A DNA stretch of 64,000 nt from Erysipelotrichaceae bacterium (GCA_015059065.1 SVBE01000004.1:1-64000), one strand, 5' to 3'; shown: positions 10,301 to 18,050, numbered from the stretch's first letter. Numbers and translations: made by a program. The notes: a model not told the origin generated them from the letters alone.

Positions 10301-10446
10301 ACATTGTTAGTTTGAATTGGTGTAGAAGGAACTGTATTGTTATTAATCTGGAACCACGCCATCGTGGATACGCCACCAACAGCAACACCAAAAACAGATA
10401 CCGCTAGGGTAAGCCTTAACATCAATTTAGATTTGAGTAAACCCAT
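4297..10446 (-). CDS. Giant secreted protein with InlB-type repeats (2049 aa)
   Basis: Residues 1-33 form a SipW-type signal region (hydrophobic core, VSTMAWFQ). Four Listeria-Bacteroides/InlB B-type repeats are recognisable from PGYTFGGYYT, TGFVFGGYFT, TGYDFAGYYA and TGFTLEGYYT, each preceding a YAKW/FAKW/YVKW-like strand; they span about 340-430, 695-770, 985-1062 and 1070-1145. Two related beta modules with FVRW and FTSW cores lie at about 775-960. The C-terminal 900 residues contain several beta modules that close on a pattern like KYHGVYTIGFNL followed by an alternating strand. There is no LPXTG, C-terminal membrane helix or obvious catalytic domain. I infer a large adhesin or matrix protein released or assembled after cleavage. 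It is encoded 32 bp after the GGDEF/EAL gene, with GAGGAG about 14 nt before the ATG. Confidence 0.8.
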   Translation of the reverse strand: MGLLKSKLMLRLTLAVSVFGVAVGGVSTMAWFQINNNTVPSTPIQTNNVQTEATVYQNNDHPNDDTYQTTPTADSSNTLSYNHSKNNTATNYFIRQYNAQGNETKTLQMYSNAANVDDNALFQNIKFDGEWNIYDSTSNSYYGYDSIDDKCPIKQICSKGDYDHIVATNLTGYYDIYFRNDNTIWINEHSEVTAAEAVGNETGYYIYGTTTDENSSLYNHSSLADGIPMYVNAWSGARDLGYIAGLRLSVGDVLHLASGETMNNYTQSTTPAANPAEETNLLNKDAYFSFSEGTITCNSLGYYCIALNENSQIYISSWDGKEVDGRTRYTYVYKITLDNQGASSPGTRMIYERYNAGFYLDSATIAQQMTTTSSGISIPNKPGYTFGGYYTEPDGGGTPIINQSGKIASVASEFSRTFAQNSTIYAKWTAVQQQNLASGTQNNNIEKKSRRNANRTLTNVYVYGENGTGVWGDLAELSLVGSHWRGFCKLTAGKSFKIRGKQGNDYTWFGYRSQLSSVFDEGTEGNIKVKADSTSVYYFWLLASALNTYDDTSAIWEYSDSGASKVSTPVLRGSINSVSYWGSNDLAFTVNNSAQTFTYTTTLYRNDEIKVYYHSGGTDDQKWIGYESSLSSEYFIGRDNGADTSKKGTNIRIKKSGSYSFTIGINMFTKDNNSDLWQSGNNSSISFTAITTTITLDQQSGSGGSSNVTATFDAAMPSATMPTRTGFVFGGYFTATGGNGTQYYNADGSSAKDWDFTDATKTLFAKWTAVPTYTLSASVDSGSDGYGTVGNNITGINSGTGYTVSSNVITVGGSTTLTATPAQDTAEFDYEFVRWIDVSTGNELASSGTITANLTVKAVFSRTTQTYTITITKVNGACGTVKDGTGTETNSLTDVPYGTSISIGTGANSNKLTVGGTVLTAAPISDTDYYHYDFTSWAKSSNSAIVESDITATATFSQDGKVYTISLEDGVGTTTIYAKNGQQGYYLQGNTSERTVSQKMGTSTNGIDTPTKTGYDFAGYYASSALTGTAKINGTSGNKAYIRNESETPNLSNNTTWYVKWTKVISLNRLIGETGDTSVTVTYGKALPSVAMPESKTGFTLEGYYTNYNGGGKKYINANGTSANVWTELGTVDTLYVYYNPATINLVYDADGYDNGSSTTTTTAGVYSNDLTTVTWTTQSFVAASEFYICRPSTSSYWKSDMLTNNVYLVDDGTNNNNIKCLYKGTYTVVLTLSSGAINITMNTIDATQFYVVNGSGTRIATQDTCTTSDSLSFTITNVVIPQRGTLFHVRDSKSSGWKVLGGTNSTTLSRNFTFVSDSSLNSNNFYNLSTDYQGKVDITFTIADGVTSCTIVNNSVELYPAQFIVQNAAGTAKGNTTTYDSVNKYVKTNISLAANEEFCIKVLTADSGVIYDGFWGYPNISSPSITVNDVSGCDEVLSSYFVEGSNTFENEDHTTVSYIKAKYHGVYTIGFNLDTHQIISISVILDSDNFVLRGYGEAFGNYADGHDFNAADQKSSTTADGNNVLDYVSFTMKIDDRFKVYDLATSTWYGFSNLYNDSATTNYIQYFKNVDTNVESRVDLDVVVRFTFTPTNPANSTISFTSCTENTNIGFDHAAYAGIYLEIASDSGFTTNVTRTMMHTLSSNTYRAQEGPIYITASDQNKVYIRIVETHSNRFVHSDGQTDHNTPNSENLQRLTEYFYVYQATPRRGFSSINSIGDQPNTDNDYDNDWESGEWYKGNGIDSYIEVSVSGTWTISLGKNNDVVHIDVYRPSATVAVEHNVPYYLIGRGMPGSDIRDCDFTTNKSEQLWTFGGNPSNIPCYVGKYTEDNVNPEVYYGTGITLMADDTFAIATASRQLPQASFYATSGTGYSVGANGIVEITVSGEYQIYIDSNEKIHITKTGNAASWTRNNNLVASTSSYADNVISIGANLDYSLLDAYSTNGYVFEVELAHTSSIAATLTYNITVNSVSAYVEIKNGDIDSDAEYDGLHLITSGTYSDFTRSITASTTTYTCIRISVTPSSIASMVQSGTYVFSITIGCSSQETIAA

Positions 10447-10478
10447 ATCTGTTTTTGTAACTCCTCAGCAATCAAAAA

Positions 10479-12938
10479 CTATTTACAAACATACCTAACA
10501 TTTCCTAATAGGTCTTTGTATTTCTCTTGGACCATAAAAGGAACTTTCTGGTTTAATAAATTGTTGACCTTAAATTGATAATTTTTATCATTATCCAATT
10601 TAGAGCCATCTATCTTAATGTAACTATATTCTAGCACATTTATTTTATAAATGAGATTATCTTTTACAATAATGCCAAATTTGAAGCCTAAATCCATCAT
10701 CTTTTTCACTGTCTCGCCGTAATTGTAGGCATCTTTTTCTTTGATTTCTAAGATCAATCTAGATGGGTCTACTTTGATGGATTTGAAATATGGAATTAAG
10801 GCATTAGCCTCAGTTAAATTAATGCCCTCTTTACCTATAGGTAAAATATATTCATATTTCTCCACTGAGAAGTCTAACGCGCGGATGAATTTATCCATCA
10901 AATTGAGGTAGGTTCCATCAATCTTAGTGTAGAGAGTTATGTCGCTTTCAGGAATTGGGTTACCGTTATCATCATGATAATCAAGTTCGACATAAGAAAG
11001 ATGTCGATTTCCCTTGATATCTTTGATGAGATTATATTTGATAGGCATGTTCCATTCCTTATAACTTCTCTCTAAGATTTCGATGAAATAACGATGGTTA
11101 TCAATCGGCACTGGTGGTTCATCAAGTCGATATAATCTACCTTTATCAGAGAATGAACCAAAGAGCTTTCTAGATAAGGCATCAAGAGAGAATAAAGTAT
11201 TAACTTCAAGTGGATAAGAAAGCATGATCGCTTTAGGGGCGAATCCTACTTCTCCATTATTTGTATTGAATTTCTCTAAGAAGGCTTTGGATACTTCTTT
11301 CGCAATTCTTAAGGCATCCGCGGCAACCGCTTCTTCTAAGATATAGACGAATTCATCTTCTTCCTTACGATATAGATTCTCGTTTAAGCCATATACTGTA
11401 AGCATCTCCACTATTTCATTGACGATAACTTCAACATCGGTTTTTGTTCGAGAAGCGGTTGAAAGTAAATTATCGAGTTTAAAGACCAAGATATAGCCTT
11501 TAGAGTTGTTATTGATAAGCGATAATAATTTGACCGATAAATCCTTTTTAGACGGCATATAAGGCTTTTCTTGATTAAGTAGATAAATCGTCTCATTATC
11601 CCCGTTAGAAGATAGTTTAGCCTGATATTTCCCACTTCCTAAAACAAAGATATTCTTATCATCAACACGCATTGGGCAGTTCTTACAAGGTTCATTACGG
11701 TTAAATAAAGCTTTATAGCAAGTCTCTCCAAGAAGAGAATGATTGAAATGATTTTCCAGTCTCTTAGAAGCGTATTTAATATGATAATCATCATCCACTT
11801 CATAAGAGAGGTTATTGGATAATAGTTCTAATCGTTCATATCTTCTCTCTAACGCATCATATTCATCATGCGCGAGTTCATGGACCATCAGAAGTCTAAT
11901 CATGCGACAGAATTCTTCAACGTTTTCTTCAGTAGAGGCATCAAAAGTCACACTTTCAGTAGAGGCTAATACAAGAGAGATCTTATCCCCGTTGAAATTG
12001 AATAAGTCATATTTCTTAAAATATACGAATTCACTTTCATCGACTTGGTCGATTTGTTTAAGTGTTCCTAATGTACATAAACGATAATATTCATCATTAT
12101 ATTTGATGCCGATATGAGTAAACGGTAAGAAATAATAAATATCTTTTAAATAATCGTTTAAGATGCGATATTTGGCTAAATCCATGGAGGCATATTTATG
12201 AGATACGCTTCTAAATGATTTCTCATTTGGTTCATAAACTAATAAACGTGGATTAGATAGTTTATATCTTTCATCCATAAATTTCATGATGTCATATAAA
12301 GAATAATCGCGAGAATAAGCGATATAAGCTTTCATAGAGTTATATTTCTCTAACATCTCTTTACATCTGTTATAGATATCTTCTCTAACATATGGAGCAG
12401 GAATAACAATATCGATATATTCTTTCGCTAGATGCACATAACGCTTGTTATAACCATTTATGAATTCATCATATATTTTCTTATTAATACCGGTTAAACG
12501 GACATAAGCAAAATCATCTAAATCATTTCTTCTCATTAATTTAATTAATTCATCATAGAATTTGTTCCCTTTATAGAATTTATTCGGAACTAAGACATTC
12601 TGATTGAGATAGATTTTGTTAATACGTTTGGCGATATCGACGAGTTGCTCATCGTTGCTATCAACATTGAGTAAAGTTGTCTCTTCACTTTTAGAAATCT
12701 TATCTAAGGCTTTAACAATCGCGGTTTTATCTTCATCTAATTGACTAACACCCGCTTTTTGTAAGCCGATATGAACAAAGAATAAGATAGCCGCGCCGAT
12801 AATAAGGACAATAGAGATAACGATGAAAAGCACATTATTGATATTCATTAATGCGAGGACGGCACTGATGATCCCTAATAATAAGCAAATGAATGCAAAT
12901 AAGAGAGGGACGCTAAATAATTTAATCTTGTTTTTCAT
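10479..12938 (-). CDS. Membrane protein with PAS, degenerate GGDEF and degenerate EAL domains
   Basis: The 819-residue protein has two membrane helices (about 8-30 and 35-58), a region of about 115-360 that may be sensory, a PAS-like domain with a CxxC pair (ETCYKALF...PCKNCPM, about 365-425), a GGDEF-like domain (about 464-620) whose active loop reads YRKEEDEFVYIL instead of RxGGDEF, and an EAL-like domain (about 627-815) retaining LEIKEKD and YIKIDGSKL but lacking EAL and the DDFG metal site. It should neither make nor cleave c-di-GMP. I infer a sensor or scaffold that may bind a nucleotide or partner. The ATG has GGGAG 8 nt upstream and lies inside the end of the preceding gene (17-bp overlap). 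Confidence 0.75.
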   Translation of the reverse strand: MKNKIKLFSVPLLFAFICLLLGIISAVLALMNINNVLFIVISIVLIIGAAILFFVHIGLQKAGVSQLDEDKTAIVKALDKISKSEETTLLNVDSNDEQLVDIAKRINKIYLNQNVLVPNKFYKGNKFYDELIKLMRRNDLDDFAYVRLTGINKKIYDEFINGYNKRYVHLAKEYIDIVIPAPYVREDIYNRCKEMLEKYNSMKAYIAYSRDYSLYDIMKFMDERYKLSNPRLLVYEPNEKSFRSVSHKYASMDLAKYRILNDYLKDIYYFLPFTHIGIKYNDEYYRLCTLGTLKQIDQVDESEFVYFKKYDLFNFNGDKISLVLASTESVTFDASTEENVEEFCRMIRLLMVHELAHDEYDALERRYERLELLSNNLSYEVDDDYHIKYASKRLENHFNHSLLGETCYKALFNRNEPCKNCPMRVDDKNIFVLGSGKYQAKLSSNGDNETIYLLNQEKPYMPSKKDLSVKLLSLINNNSKGYILVFKLDNLLSTASRTKTDVEVIVNEIVEMLTVYGLNENLYRKEEDEFVYILEEAVAADALRIAKEVSKAFLEKFNTNNGEVGFAPKAIMLSYPLEVNTLFSLDALSRKLFGSFSDKGRLYRLDEPPVPIDNHRYFIEILERSYKEWNMPIKYNLIKDIKGNRHLSYVELDYHDDNGNPIPESDITLYTKIDGTYLNLMDKFIRALDFSVEKYEYILPIGKEGINLTEANALIPYFKSIKVDPSRLILEIKEKDAYNYGETVKKMMDLGFKFGIIVKDNLIYKINVLEYSYIKIDGSKLDNDKNYQFKVNNLLNQKVPFMVQEKYKDLLGNVRYVCK

Positions 12939-13164
12939 AATTATCTCCCTTTTTAAATAGGATATTTTTGTATTTATTGATGAGGAACATCTCTACGATA
13001 AGAACGATGATGAAAGTCAATATGCATAAATAAGAGAAGATCATTAACGAATCTAGATGCGTGTTTAGAAAGAAGAAGAATGTCGTTAAGGAAGCGCCTA
13101 ACAAGATTCCTAATAATAGGAATAAGCTAAGAACAATCCACATATAGATTCTTCTATTTTTCAC
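12922..13164 (-). CDS. Small two-helix membrane protein
   Basis: The 80-residue protein has two membrane helices (about 8-33 and 39-62) and a charged tail ending GDNYEKQD. The frame opens at a GTG (13164) inside the last codons of the signal peptidase gene; an in-frame ATG at 13143 is an alternative. Both ends overlap neighbours (11 bp upstream, 17 bp downstream), so it is firmly part of the operon. I do not recognise a family. A helper of the signal peptidase or of the GGDEF/EAL protein is possible by position only. Confidence 0.7.
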   Translation of the reverse strand: MKNRRIYMWIVLSLFLLLGILLGASLTTFFFFLNTHLDSLMIFSYLCILTFIIVLIVEMFLINKYKNILFKKGDNYEKQD

Positions 13165-14026
13165 CTTTACTGATTTCCTTTCGTGCTTCTTTCTTGGCTC
13201 TTTCTTTCGCTTTTTCTAGTTCTTTACGATATTTCGCTTTATTAGCTTCATATTCTTCGATATAGTCGAGTCTCATCTCTTCTTTCATACGGAAGAGTTC
13301 CACGGCTTTTTCATCGTTACGGTCGATACCGGCTTTATCAATAGCTTCTTCAATCATCTGTTTTCTTTTCTTACTTTCTTTGATGTAATTCTTGATTGGA
13401 TCATAGACATACATCGCGGTTAAGATAAGCGCGGGGACTAAGATCGCCACTGGGAAAAACCAAGCGACTCCACCGGCTTTAGATGCAGCGTCGCTAGAAG
13501 ATATCGCTAAGAAACTGCCTAAAGCATCAGAATGATATACTTCTTTACCGATGAGGTACTTTGAGTCCCATGTCTCAGTGATAAATTTCTTATGCGCTTC
13601 TGGGTTATCACCCATCGTCTTCATCGTATAAGAACCACCACCATTATCGATGATTTCCACTAATCTATGGGTATCGACGATTGAATAAGAACTAGTGACA
13701 TAATAGAAGGTGACGACATCACCTGTCGATTTGTCATAATCAATGATTTCCCCTTTTTCATTTTTTATGGGGGTACTAGGAGTGAGGTCGCTCACGCTAC
13801 ATTGATCGATGATTATTCCACTGCCCTTATGTATGCCATTAGGGTTATCGGGATCATCCATCGATTCACTCGCGACGTAGAGGAACGATTTGCCGAACGC
13901 GCGTGGTACGCCATAATTGTTGCCTTTAGAAGTCATCATGCTCACCTGTACGTATATGAGCAAGATGATAAATCCGACAAGGATGACATCCACGCTGATA
14001 GAAAGAACTTTCTTAAATACTTTCAT
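13154..14026 (-). CDS. sipW: SipW-type (S26B) signal peptidase I
   Basis: The 290-residue membrane protein has an N-terminal helix (about 8-30), the catalytic Ser box VASESMDDP with Ser55-Met56, GDVVTFYYV at about 102-110, and DTHRLVEI with His120 where bacterial S26A enzymes have lysine. A conserved Asp sits in TMGDNPEAH (about 140). The Ser/His pairing and the THRxVEI motif are hallmarks of the archaeal/ER-like SipW branch. A second membrane helix (about 187-208) precedes a long charged, coiled C-terminal tail (about 215-290) that is unusual for SipW. The ATG overlaps the upstream TAA (TAATG). By family and context it should process the exported proteins of this operon that carry A-W-F/Y signal motifs. 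Confidence 0.88.
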   Translation of the reverse strand: MKVFKKVLSISVDVILVGFIILLIYVQVSMMTSKGNNYGVPRAFGKSFLYVASESMDDPDNPNGIHKGSGIIIDQCSVSDLTPSTPIKNEKGEIIDYDKSTGDVVTFYYVTSSYSIVDTHRLVEIIDNGGGSYTMKTMGDNPEAHKKFITETWDSKYLIGKEVYHSDALGSFLAISSSDAASKAGGVAWFFPVAILVPALILTAMYVYDPIKNYIKESKKRKQMIEEAIDKAGIDRNDEKAVELFRMKEEMRLDYIEEYEANKAKYRKELEKAKERAKKEARKEISKGEK

Positions 14027-15399
14027 TATTTTGCTTTCTTTCTCTTCTCGTTAATCGCTCTAAATAGTTCTACCTCCGTGACCAATTTGTCATTTTCTTC
14101 CTTTAAAGAATTCAGTTCTGCTAATAGCTCATAATACTGCGCTTCAAAATCCTTTTGTCGATTCTTACGAGCAATCGCTTCTTCATAAACGATCTCGTCT
14201 TTTCTTTTACGGATTTCTTTATCAATATTCGCTTTTGCATCTTTCTGATTCTTGATTCTTTGTTTGATTCTCGCTTCTCTGAGTCTCACTTCTTCACTAG
14301 TTGGTGGAAGAGGATCATTTCTCTTTTCTTTTGCTTCTGGATAAGCATCATAAAGATATTTACCGTCTTCAAAAGTCTCATCTTCTAAAGTGAAGACCAC
14401 GGTTGGAGTTATCTTCTCATTCACACTAGTGTTAATCACTCTATCATCAATCTTATGGGTATGAAGTAAAGCAATGCTATTCGCGATATAGGTGTTGATT
14501 TCATTGAGATATTCTTGATTGAAATCAGTATTTCTCTCTTTGATATCAAAAGAGACACCTAATTCTTCATAACTATCTAAGAATTCCCAGAATAAATAGC
14601 AACGGTGATAATCTTGGTTCTTGACGATCATGTTGGTCATATGAATTGGGCTAGAGACATCTTTGGCCCCTTTCATCTCCGTCATGAATGTCGAAGAGAA
14701 ATAAGTCGCGCAGCGGTTCTTTAATTCTGTTAGTTTCTCTAATAGTTCTTTGTTCTTCTCCATATTGCCATCATCATCGGAAGGCACGGAGACTTTGATT
14801 CTTGAATCAACCTCATAGGTGACATTATCAATCGTCGTCTTATTATGAACGAGGAGGAGATCGCTATCCTTAGTTTCCCCATGTGACATGATATATTCAT
14901 ATCTCGTCTGGATGAAGGAGAGACATCTTTTAATGAGAGTCATGACGAATCTATTTTCATAGATTGCGACATCGGTTTCCGCGAAGATCGTTAAAACCTT
15001 CTCTGGAATGACTTCATTATTCTCATTGATATTTCTGACGAACTGGCTATGCGTGGCGAAATGTCTGATTGATAAGTTAGTGACTTTCTTGGCTAGTCCG
15101 ACATTGACGAGTTCAGGTTGTTCCTTGATGAATGTCTTATAGTTAGAAATGATGCTTTCAATCGCATTTAAACCAGCCTCTAATTCCGGAATGATAGAGT
15201 CATCGAATTTCTTAACTTCTGTTCTTTGAGTTTGTCTAAGGAAATTCTCCCCGTGACGAACACATTTTCTAAGGGCTTGCATATCCTTTTCTCGCATCTC
15301 TTTATCTAAAAGATTGCGGTAAGGAATGACAGCACGCGAAATGTCCACCGAGACAGGTGTTAATTTTTCTTTGGTTGATTTTCTTTTACCTTTAGCCAT
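14026..15399 (-). CDS. DUF2357/McrC-like protein lacking the nuclease domain
   Basis: The 457-residue soluble protein has a helical N-terminal part and the signature FAETDVAIYENRFV at about 139-152, which matches the ENRFV block of DUF2357 domains that accompany McrB-like ATPases. A second match is HRCYLFWEFLDSYEEL at about 265-280, where McrC/DUF524-type proteins lead into a PD-(D/E)XK nuclease. Here no nuclease motif follows; residues from about 366 to the end are a highly charged coiled coil (RKRKDEI, KDFEAQYYELLAEL). It directly follows the McrB-like gene (5-bp gap, no clear Shine-Dalgarno) and overlaps the signal peptidase start. I infer an adaptor of the AAA+ ring with no DNA cleavage. 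The family match is by motif and neighbourhood. Confidence 0.68.
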   Translation of the reverse strand: MAKGKRKSTKEKLTPVSVDISRAVIPYRNLLDKEMREKDMQALRKCVRHGENFLRQTQRTEVKKFDDSIIPELEAGLNAIESIISNYKTFIKEQPELVNVGLAKKVTNLSIRHFATHSQFVRNINENNEVIPEKVLTIFAETDVAIYENRFVMTLIKRCLSFIQTRYEYIMSHGETKDSDLLLVHNKTTIDNVTYEVDSRIKVSVPSDDDGNMEKNKELLEKLTELKNRCATYFSSTFMTEMKGAKDVSSPIHMTNMIVKNQDYHRCYLFWEFLDSYEELGVSFDIKERNTDFNQEYLNEINTYIANSIALLHTHKIDDRVINTSVNEKITPTVVFTLEDETFEDGKYLYDAYPEAKEKRNDPLPPTSEEVRLREARIKQRIKNQKDAKANIDKEIRKRKDEIVYEEAIARKNRQKDFEAQYYELLAELNSLKEENDKLVTEVELFRAINEKRKKAK

Positions 15400-15404
15400 A
15401 AATA

Positions 15405-16904
15405 TTAACGAGCGATTTTCACAAGTTGAGCAATTTTATCGCGAGACATCATAAATTCATTCGCACCAAATAAACGAGTTAATTCCTCATCGAGTTCATA
15501 TAATTCATCTTTAGTTAAGCCGACAGAGAGAACTTCAAATTTCTTTAAGACTTTAGTCTTGAATAAGAAGTCTAAAGCTTCTACATCTGTGCCACCACAG
15601 GCGACATAAACAGGGATAAAGGAATAGATCTGCTTCATAATACGGTTACCGAAAGCGGTCTTGAAGTGTTCGATGACAAATTCATCAAGTTCACCGAATC
15701 TAGCGATTAAATCTTCATTGACTGGATTATCGCTAATCGCTTTCTTATATAAACCTAATAAATATTCAGCAGGAATCTCGAGCCCTTCTGTATAAGGAGC
15801 ATCAAATGGTTTGGCCTTGTTATCGAAGAATAATGATACAGCACGGTCATACACCTTATCAGTGATGGTAAATGTACTATCATCGTTATTCGCCGTACCG
15901 ACAAACCAAATATTCTGTGGAATGAGCAATTTGCCGTTATTTAAATGTTTTGGATCATCGTCTCTTCCACTCGCGATGACATCCACGATCCATTCATCGG
16001 GATCTGGCATCTCCATGATGGATAAGAATTCTGCGAAGTAATATTCGACACGCGCTAAGTTCATTTCATCGAGGACAACAACTGAGACATCGTTACGATA
16101 TGTCGCTTCATAAACGGCTCTTAAGAATTCTGTTTCTGTGAACTTCTTAGTAAAGTCATTGTAATAACCGAGAAGTTCGGAACGATCTCTCCATGATGGC
16201 TGGACGGAGCAAATCGCAGTTTGATGACGTAAGAATCTTCCCATGCAGTAAGGCAAGGATGTTTTACCAGTACCAGAGATACCTTCTAAGATGATGAGGT
16301 GTCCAGTACCCATCGCGGAAAAGAACTGCCTGACCACTTCTGGGGAATAATAGAGCTTCATCTGCGAGCACGCGAAGTTTCTAAATCTCTCACATATTTC
16401 TTTTAAAGAAATGTTTTGAGAATCATCTGGTAGATTGGTAATAAAATTACCTTCCTTATATTTGTTATCGACAACATATAACTTAGCGAATCTACCACCG
16501 TTAATGACTTCTTGACCGGAACCGCCGCCTCCAGTACCACCACCAGCATTAATGCTAGGGGCGTAGATGCCATCAGCTTCTCTAGAGAGGGATAAAATTC
16601 TATCTTTCTCACGGGTAACATCATAGAGTTCAAGATTGAGCCTCTCGATTTCTTCCATCATTTTCTTTTCATCATATCCTTTTGGACGACGTCTAAATAA
16701 CTTCTTTAATCCGAGGAAAATGAAGATTAATAACGCCACTGCTAAGGCGACAAGAAGGATGATGAGGACAACGAATAAGATGACCCCAGGCACGCCAAAG
16801 TCGCTTGAATAAGCAGCATAGATAGTTGAAATGTCATTCGGGAAAAACCTGCCCTGGAAGATTGAGCGGATCGTTTCTCCTAAGAATCCGAAAAAGGCAC
16901 TCAT
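15405..16904 (-). CDS. Membrane-anchored McrB-like AAA+ ATPase
   Basis: The 499-residue protein has a long membrane helix at about 38-67, a basic stop-transfer (LFRRRPKG), a short coiled coil, a Gly-rich linker (about 120-136) and an AAA_5-type ATPase domain. Walker A is GISGTGKT (208-215), Walker B VVVLDEMN (275-282), sensor 1 WFVGTANNDDSTF (333-345) and an arginine-finger candidate VYDRA (351-355). The LDEMNLARVEYYF block is typical of McrB/AAA_5 proteins; the McrB GTP-specificity motif NTAD is not present, so ATP is the likelier substrate. McrB proteins are normally soluble; the anchor is unusual. AGGAG lies 8 nt before the ATG. I infer a membrane motor paired with the DUF2357 protein. Confidence 0.82.
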   Translation of the reverse strand: MSAFFGFLGETIRSIFQGRFFPNDISTIYAAYSSDFGVPGVILFVVLIILLVALAVALLIFIFLGLKKLFRRRPKGYDEKKMMEEIERLNLELYDVTREKDRILSLSREADGIYAPSINAGGGTGGGGSGQEVINGGRFAKLYVVDNKYKEGNFITNLPDDSQNISLKEICERFRNFACSQMKLYYSPEVVRQFFSAMGTGHLIILEGISGTGKTSLPYCMGRFLRHQTAICSVQPSWRDRSELLGYYNDFTKKFTETEFLRAVYEATYRNDVSVVVLDEMNLARVEYYFAEFLSIMEMPDPDEWIVDVIASGRDDDPKHLNNGKLLIPQNIWFVGTANNDDSTFTITDKVYDRAVSLFFDNKAKPFDAPYTEGLEIPAEYLLGLYKKAISDNPVNEDLIARFGELDEFVIEHFKTAFGNRIMKQIYSFIPVYVACGGTDVEALDFLFKTKVLKKFEVLSVGLTKDELYELDEELTRLFGANEFMMSRDKIAQLVKIAR

Positions 16905-16925
16905 AAATAAACTCCTTTAGTTAAA

Positions 16926-18047
16926 TTATTTGAGCAAGGCGATGAAGCCGAGATTGATATTGAAGGATGCGGATTCAATCGCATCGGTCATATCTAAGTC
17001 CCACCCTTCACAGTAAAGGGAGAAAACCAAACGTTTCTCTACACCTGCTTTAATGCTACATACTGATTGAAGTGGTCTTAATGGCTCATTTTCATCGTAG
17101 ATAAGCTCATAGATATTGACGGAATCTTCTTTGTTCACGCCGATATCATCATTTGGATGTTCGCGATCATAAGCATCGACATAATCGACACCAGGAGCGT
17201 GATTAGCATGGAATGTATCACGTAATGCCTCTTCATAAGGGGCGGTGTCTTCATCATTATGCTTATAATTAATCGCGTCAGAGTTTTCATATTCGCCATA
17301 GAAAACCTCTTTTCCATCAACATAGTCATAATACCCATCACCATTCATATCTAGTGGTCCACCATAATAAGTATTTCTCATTACACCTGGATCTTGTTGA
17401 TAAGCGATATAATAGCCATCATCGCTATAGAAGGAGAGGCGAATGGTATTCGTGACTTTCTGTAATTTGGCTAATTCTTTACCTTTCTTACTCGCGGTCT
17501 CTTCTGTATCAGCAGAAATGATGCCGGTATCAGTAGAGAGATAGATATCACAGTCCTTGCTCGCATTTAAAAGTAAAGTAGTCTGTAAATATCCTTGAGT
17601 GGCTTCACTGCTAGCTTCTGGAGAAGATGGGGTAGGTCCATAACTACGTCTAAATCTAGGCATAGTTGTTAACGGATCAGCGTTATCCATCCATTCACTA
17701 GCAAACATCCCACTAACATCGTTAAGTCCAATATCAGGATCATAATCCATGTCAGCAAGTGTATAGCCAGTAAAATTACCATCTTCATCGATATGGTCTT
17801 TATCATCATGATTAATTCTTCTCGTCTTATTTAATAAGTCGATTGTCAAATCAAAAGAGGTGTCGTTAGTGATCTTAACGTTCAAGTTTGGTAAAGAAGC
17901 CAAAACATTGATCGTATACCACGCATAAGTGGTCGCCACTGAAGTCACCACACCCAAAGAAAACAAAAGGCCGCCTAATGCTAAAAGCTTCGCCTTAGGA
18001 TGACGATTAAAAGAGTTTCTACGGATATATGATTTGAAAAAATTCAT
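16926..18047 (-). CDS. TasA/camelysin-like exported protein 2
   Basis: The 373-residue protein has a basic start, a hydrophobic core at about 24-42 and the motif ATTYAWYT, the SipW-type signal seen also in two other proteins here. The mature part is acidic (many Asp/Glu/His) with a beta-sandwich look. It ends in YCEGWDLDMTDAI followed by an alternating strand and LGFIAL, matching the end of the preceding gene product (FFEGEDMDCRGSI ... LSLHFGV), so the two are probably paralogous fibre-type subunits. It starts 3 bp after the upstream stop, with only a weak ribosome binding site, which suggests coupled translation. No catalytic motif is visible. Confidence 0.7.
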   Translation of the reverse strand: MNFFKSYIRRNSFNRHPKAKLLALGGLLFSLGVVTSVATTYAWYTINVLASLPNLNVKITNDTSFDLTIDLLNKTRRINHDDKDHIDEDGNFTGYTLADMDYDPDIGLNDVSGMFASEWMDNADPLTTMPRFRRSYGPTPSSPEASSEATQGYLQTTLLLNASKDCDIYLSTDTGIISADTEETASKKGKELAKLQKVTNTIRLSFYSDDGYYIAYQQDPGVMRNTYYGGPLDMNGDGYYDYVDGKEVFYGEYENSDAINYKHNDEDTAPYEEALRDTFHANHAPGVDYVDAYDREHPNDDIGVNKEDSVNIYELIYDENEPLRPLQSVCSIKAGVEKRLVFSLYCEGWDLDMTDAIESASFNINLGFIALLK

Positions 18048-18050
18048 GAA

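Noticed and set aside
4206..10391. Several open frames of 60-100 codons on both strands within the giant surface-protein gene
   Set aside because: They are biased shadows of the repeat-rich main frame, with no ribosome binding sites or domain resemblance.
11868..11882. HELAH (HExxH) in the GGDEF/EAL protein at residues 353-357, suggesting a zinc protease
   Set aside because: It sits in a helix leading into the PAS domain with no third ligand or protease fold around it, so it is taken as chance.
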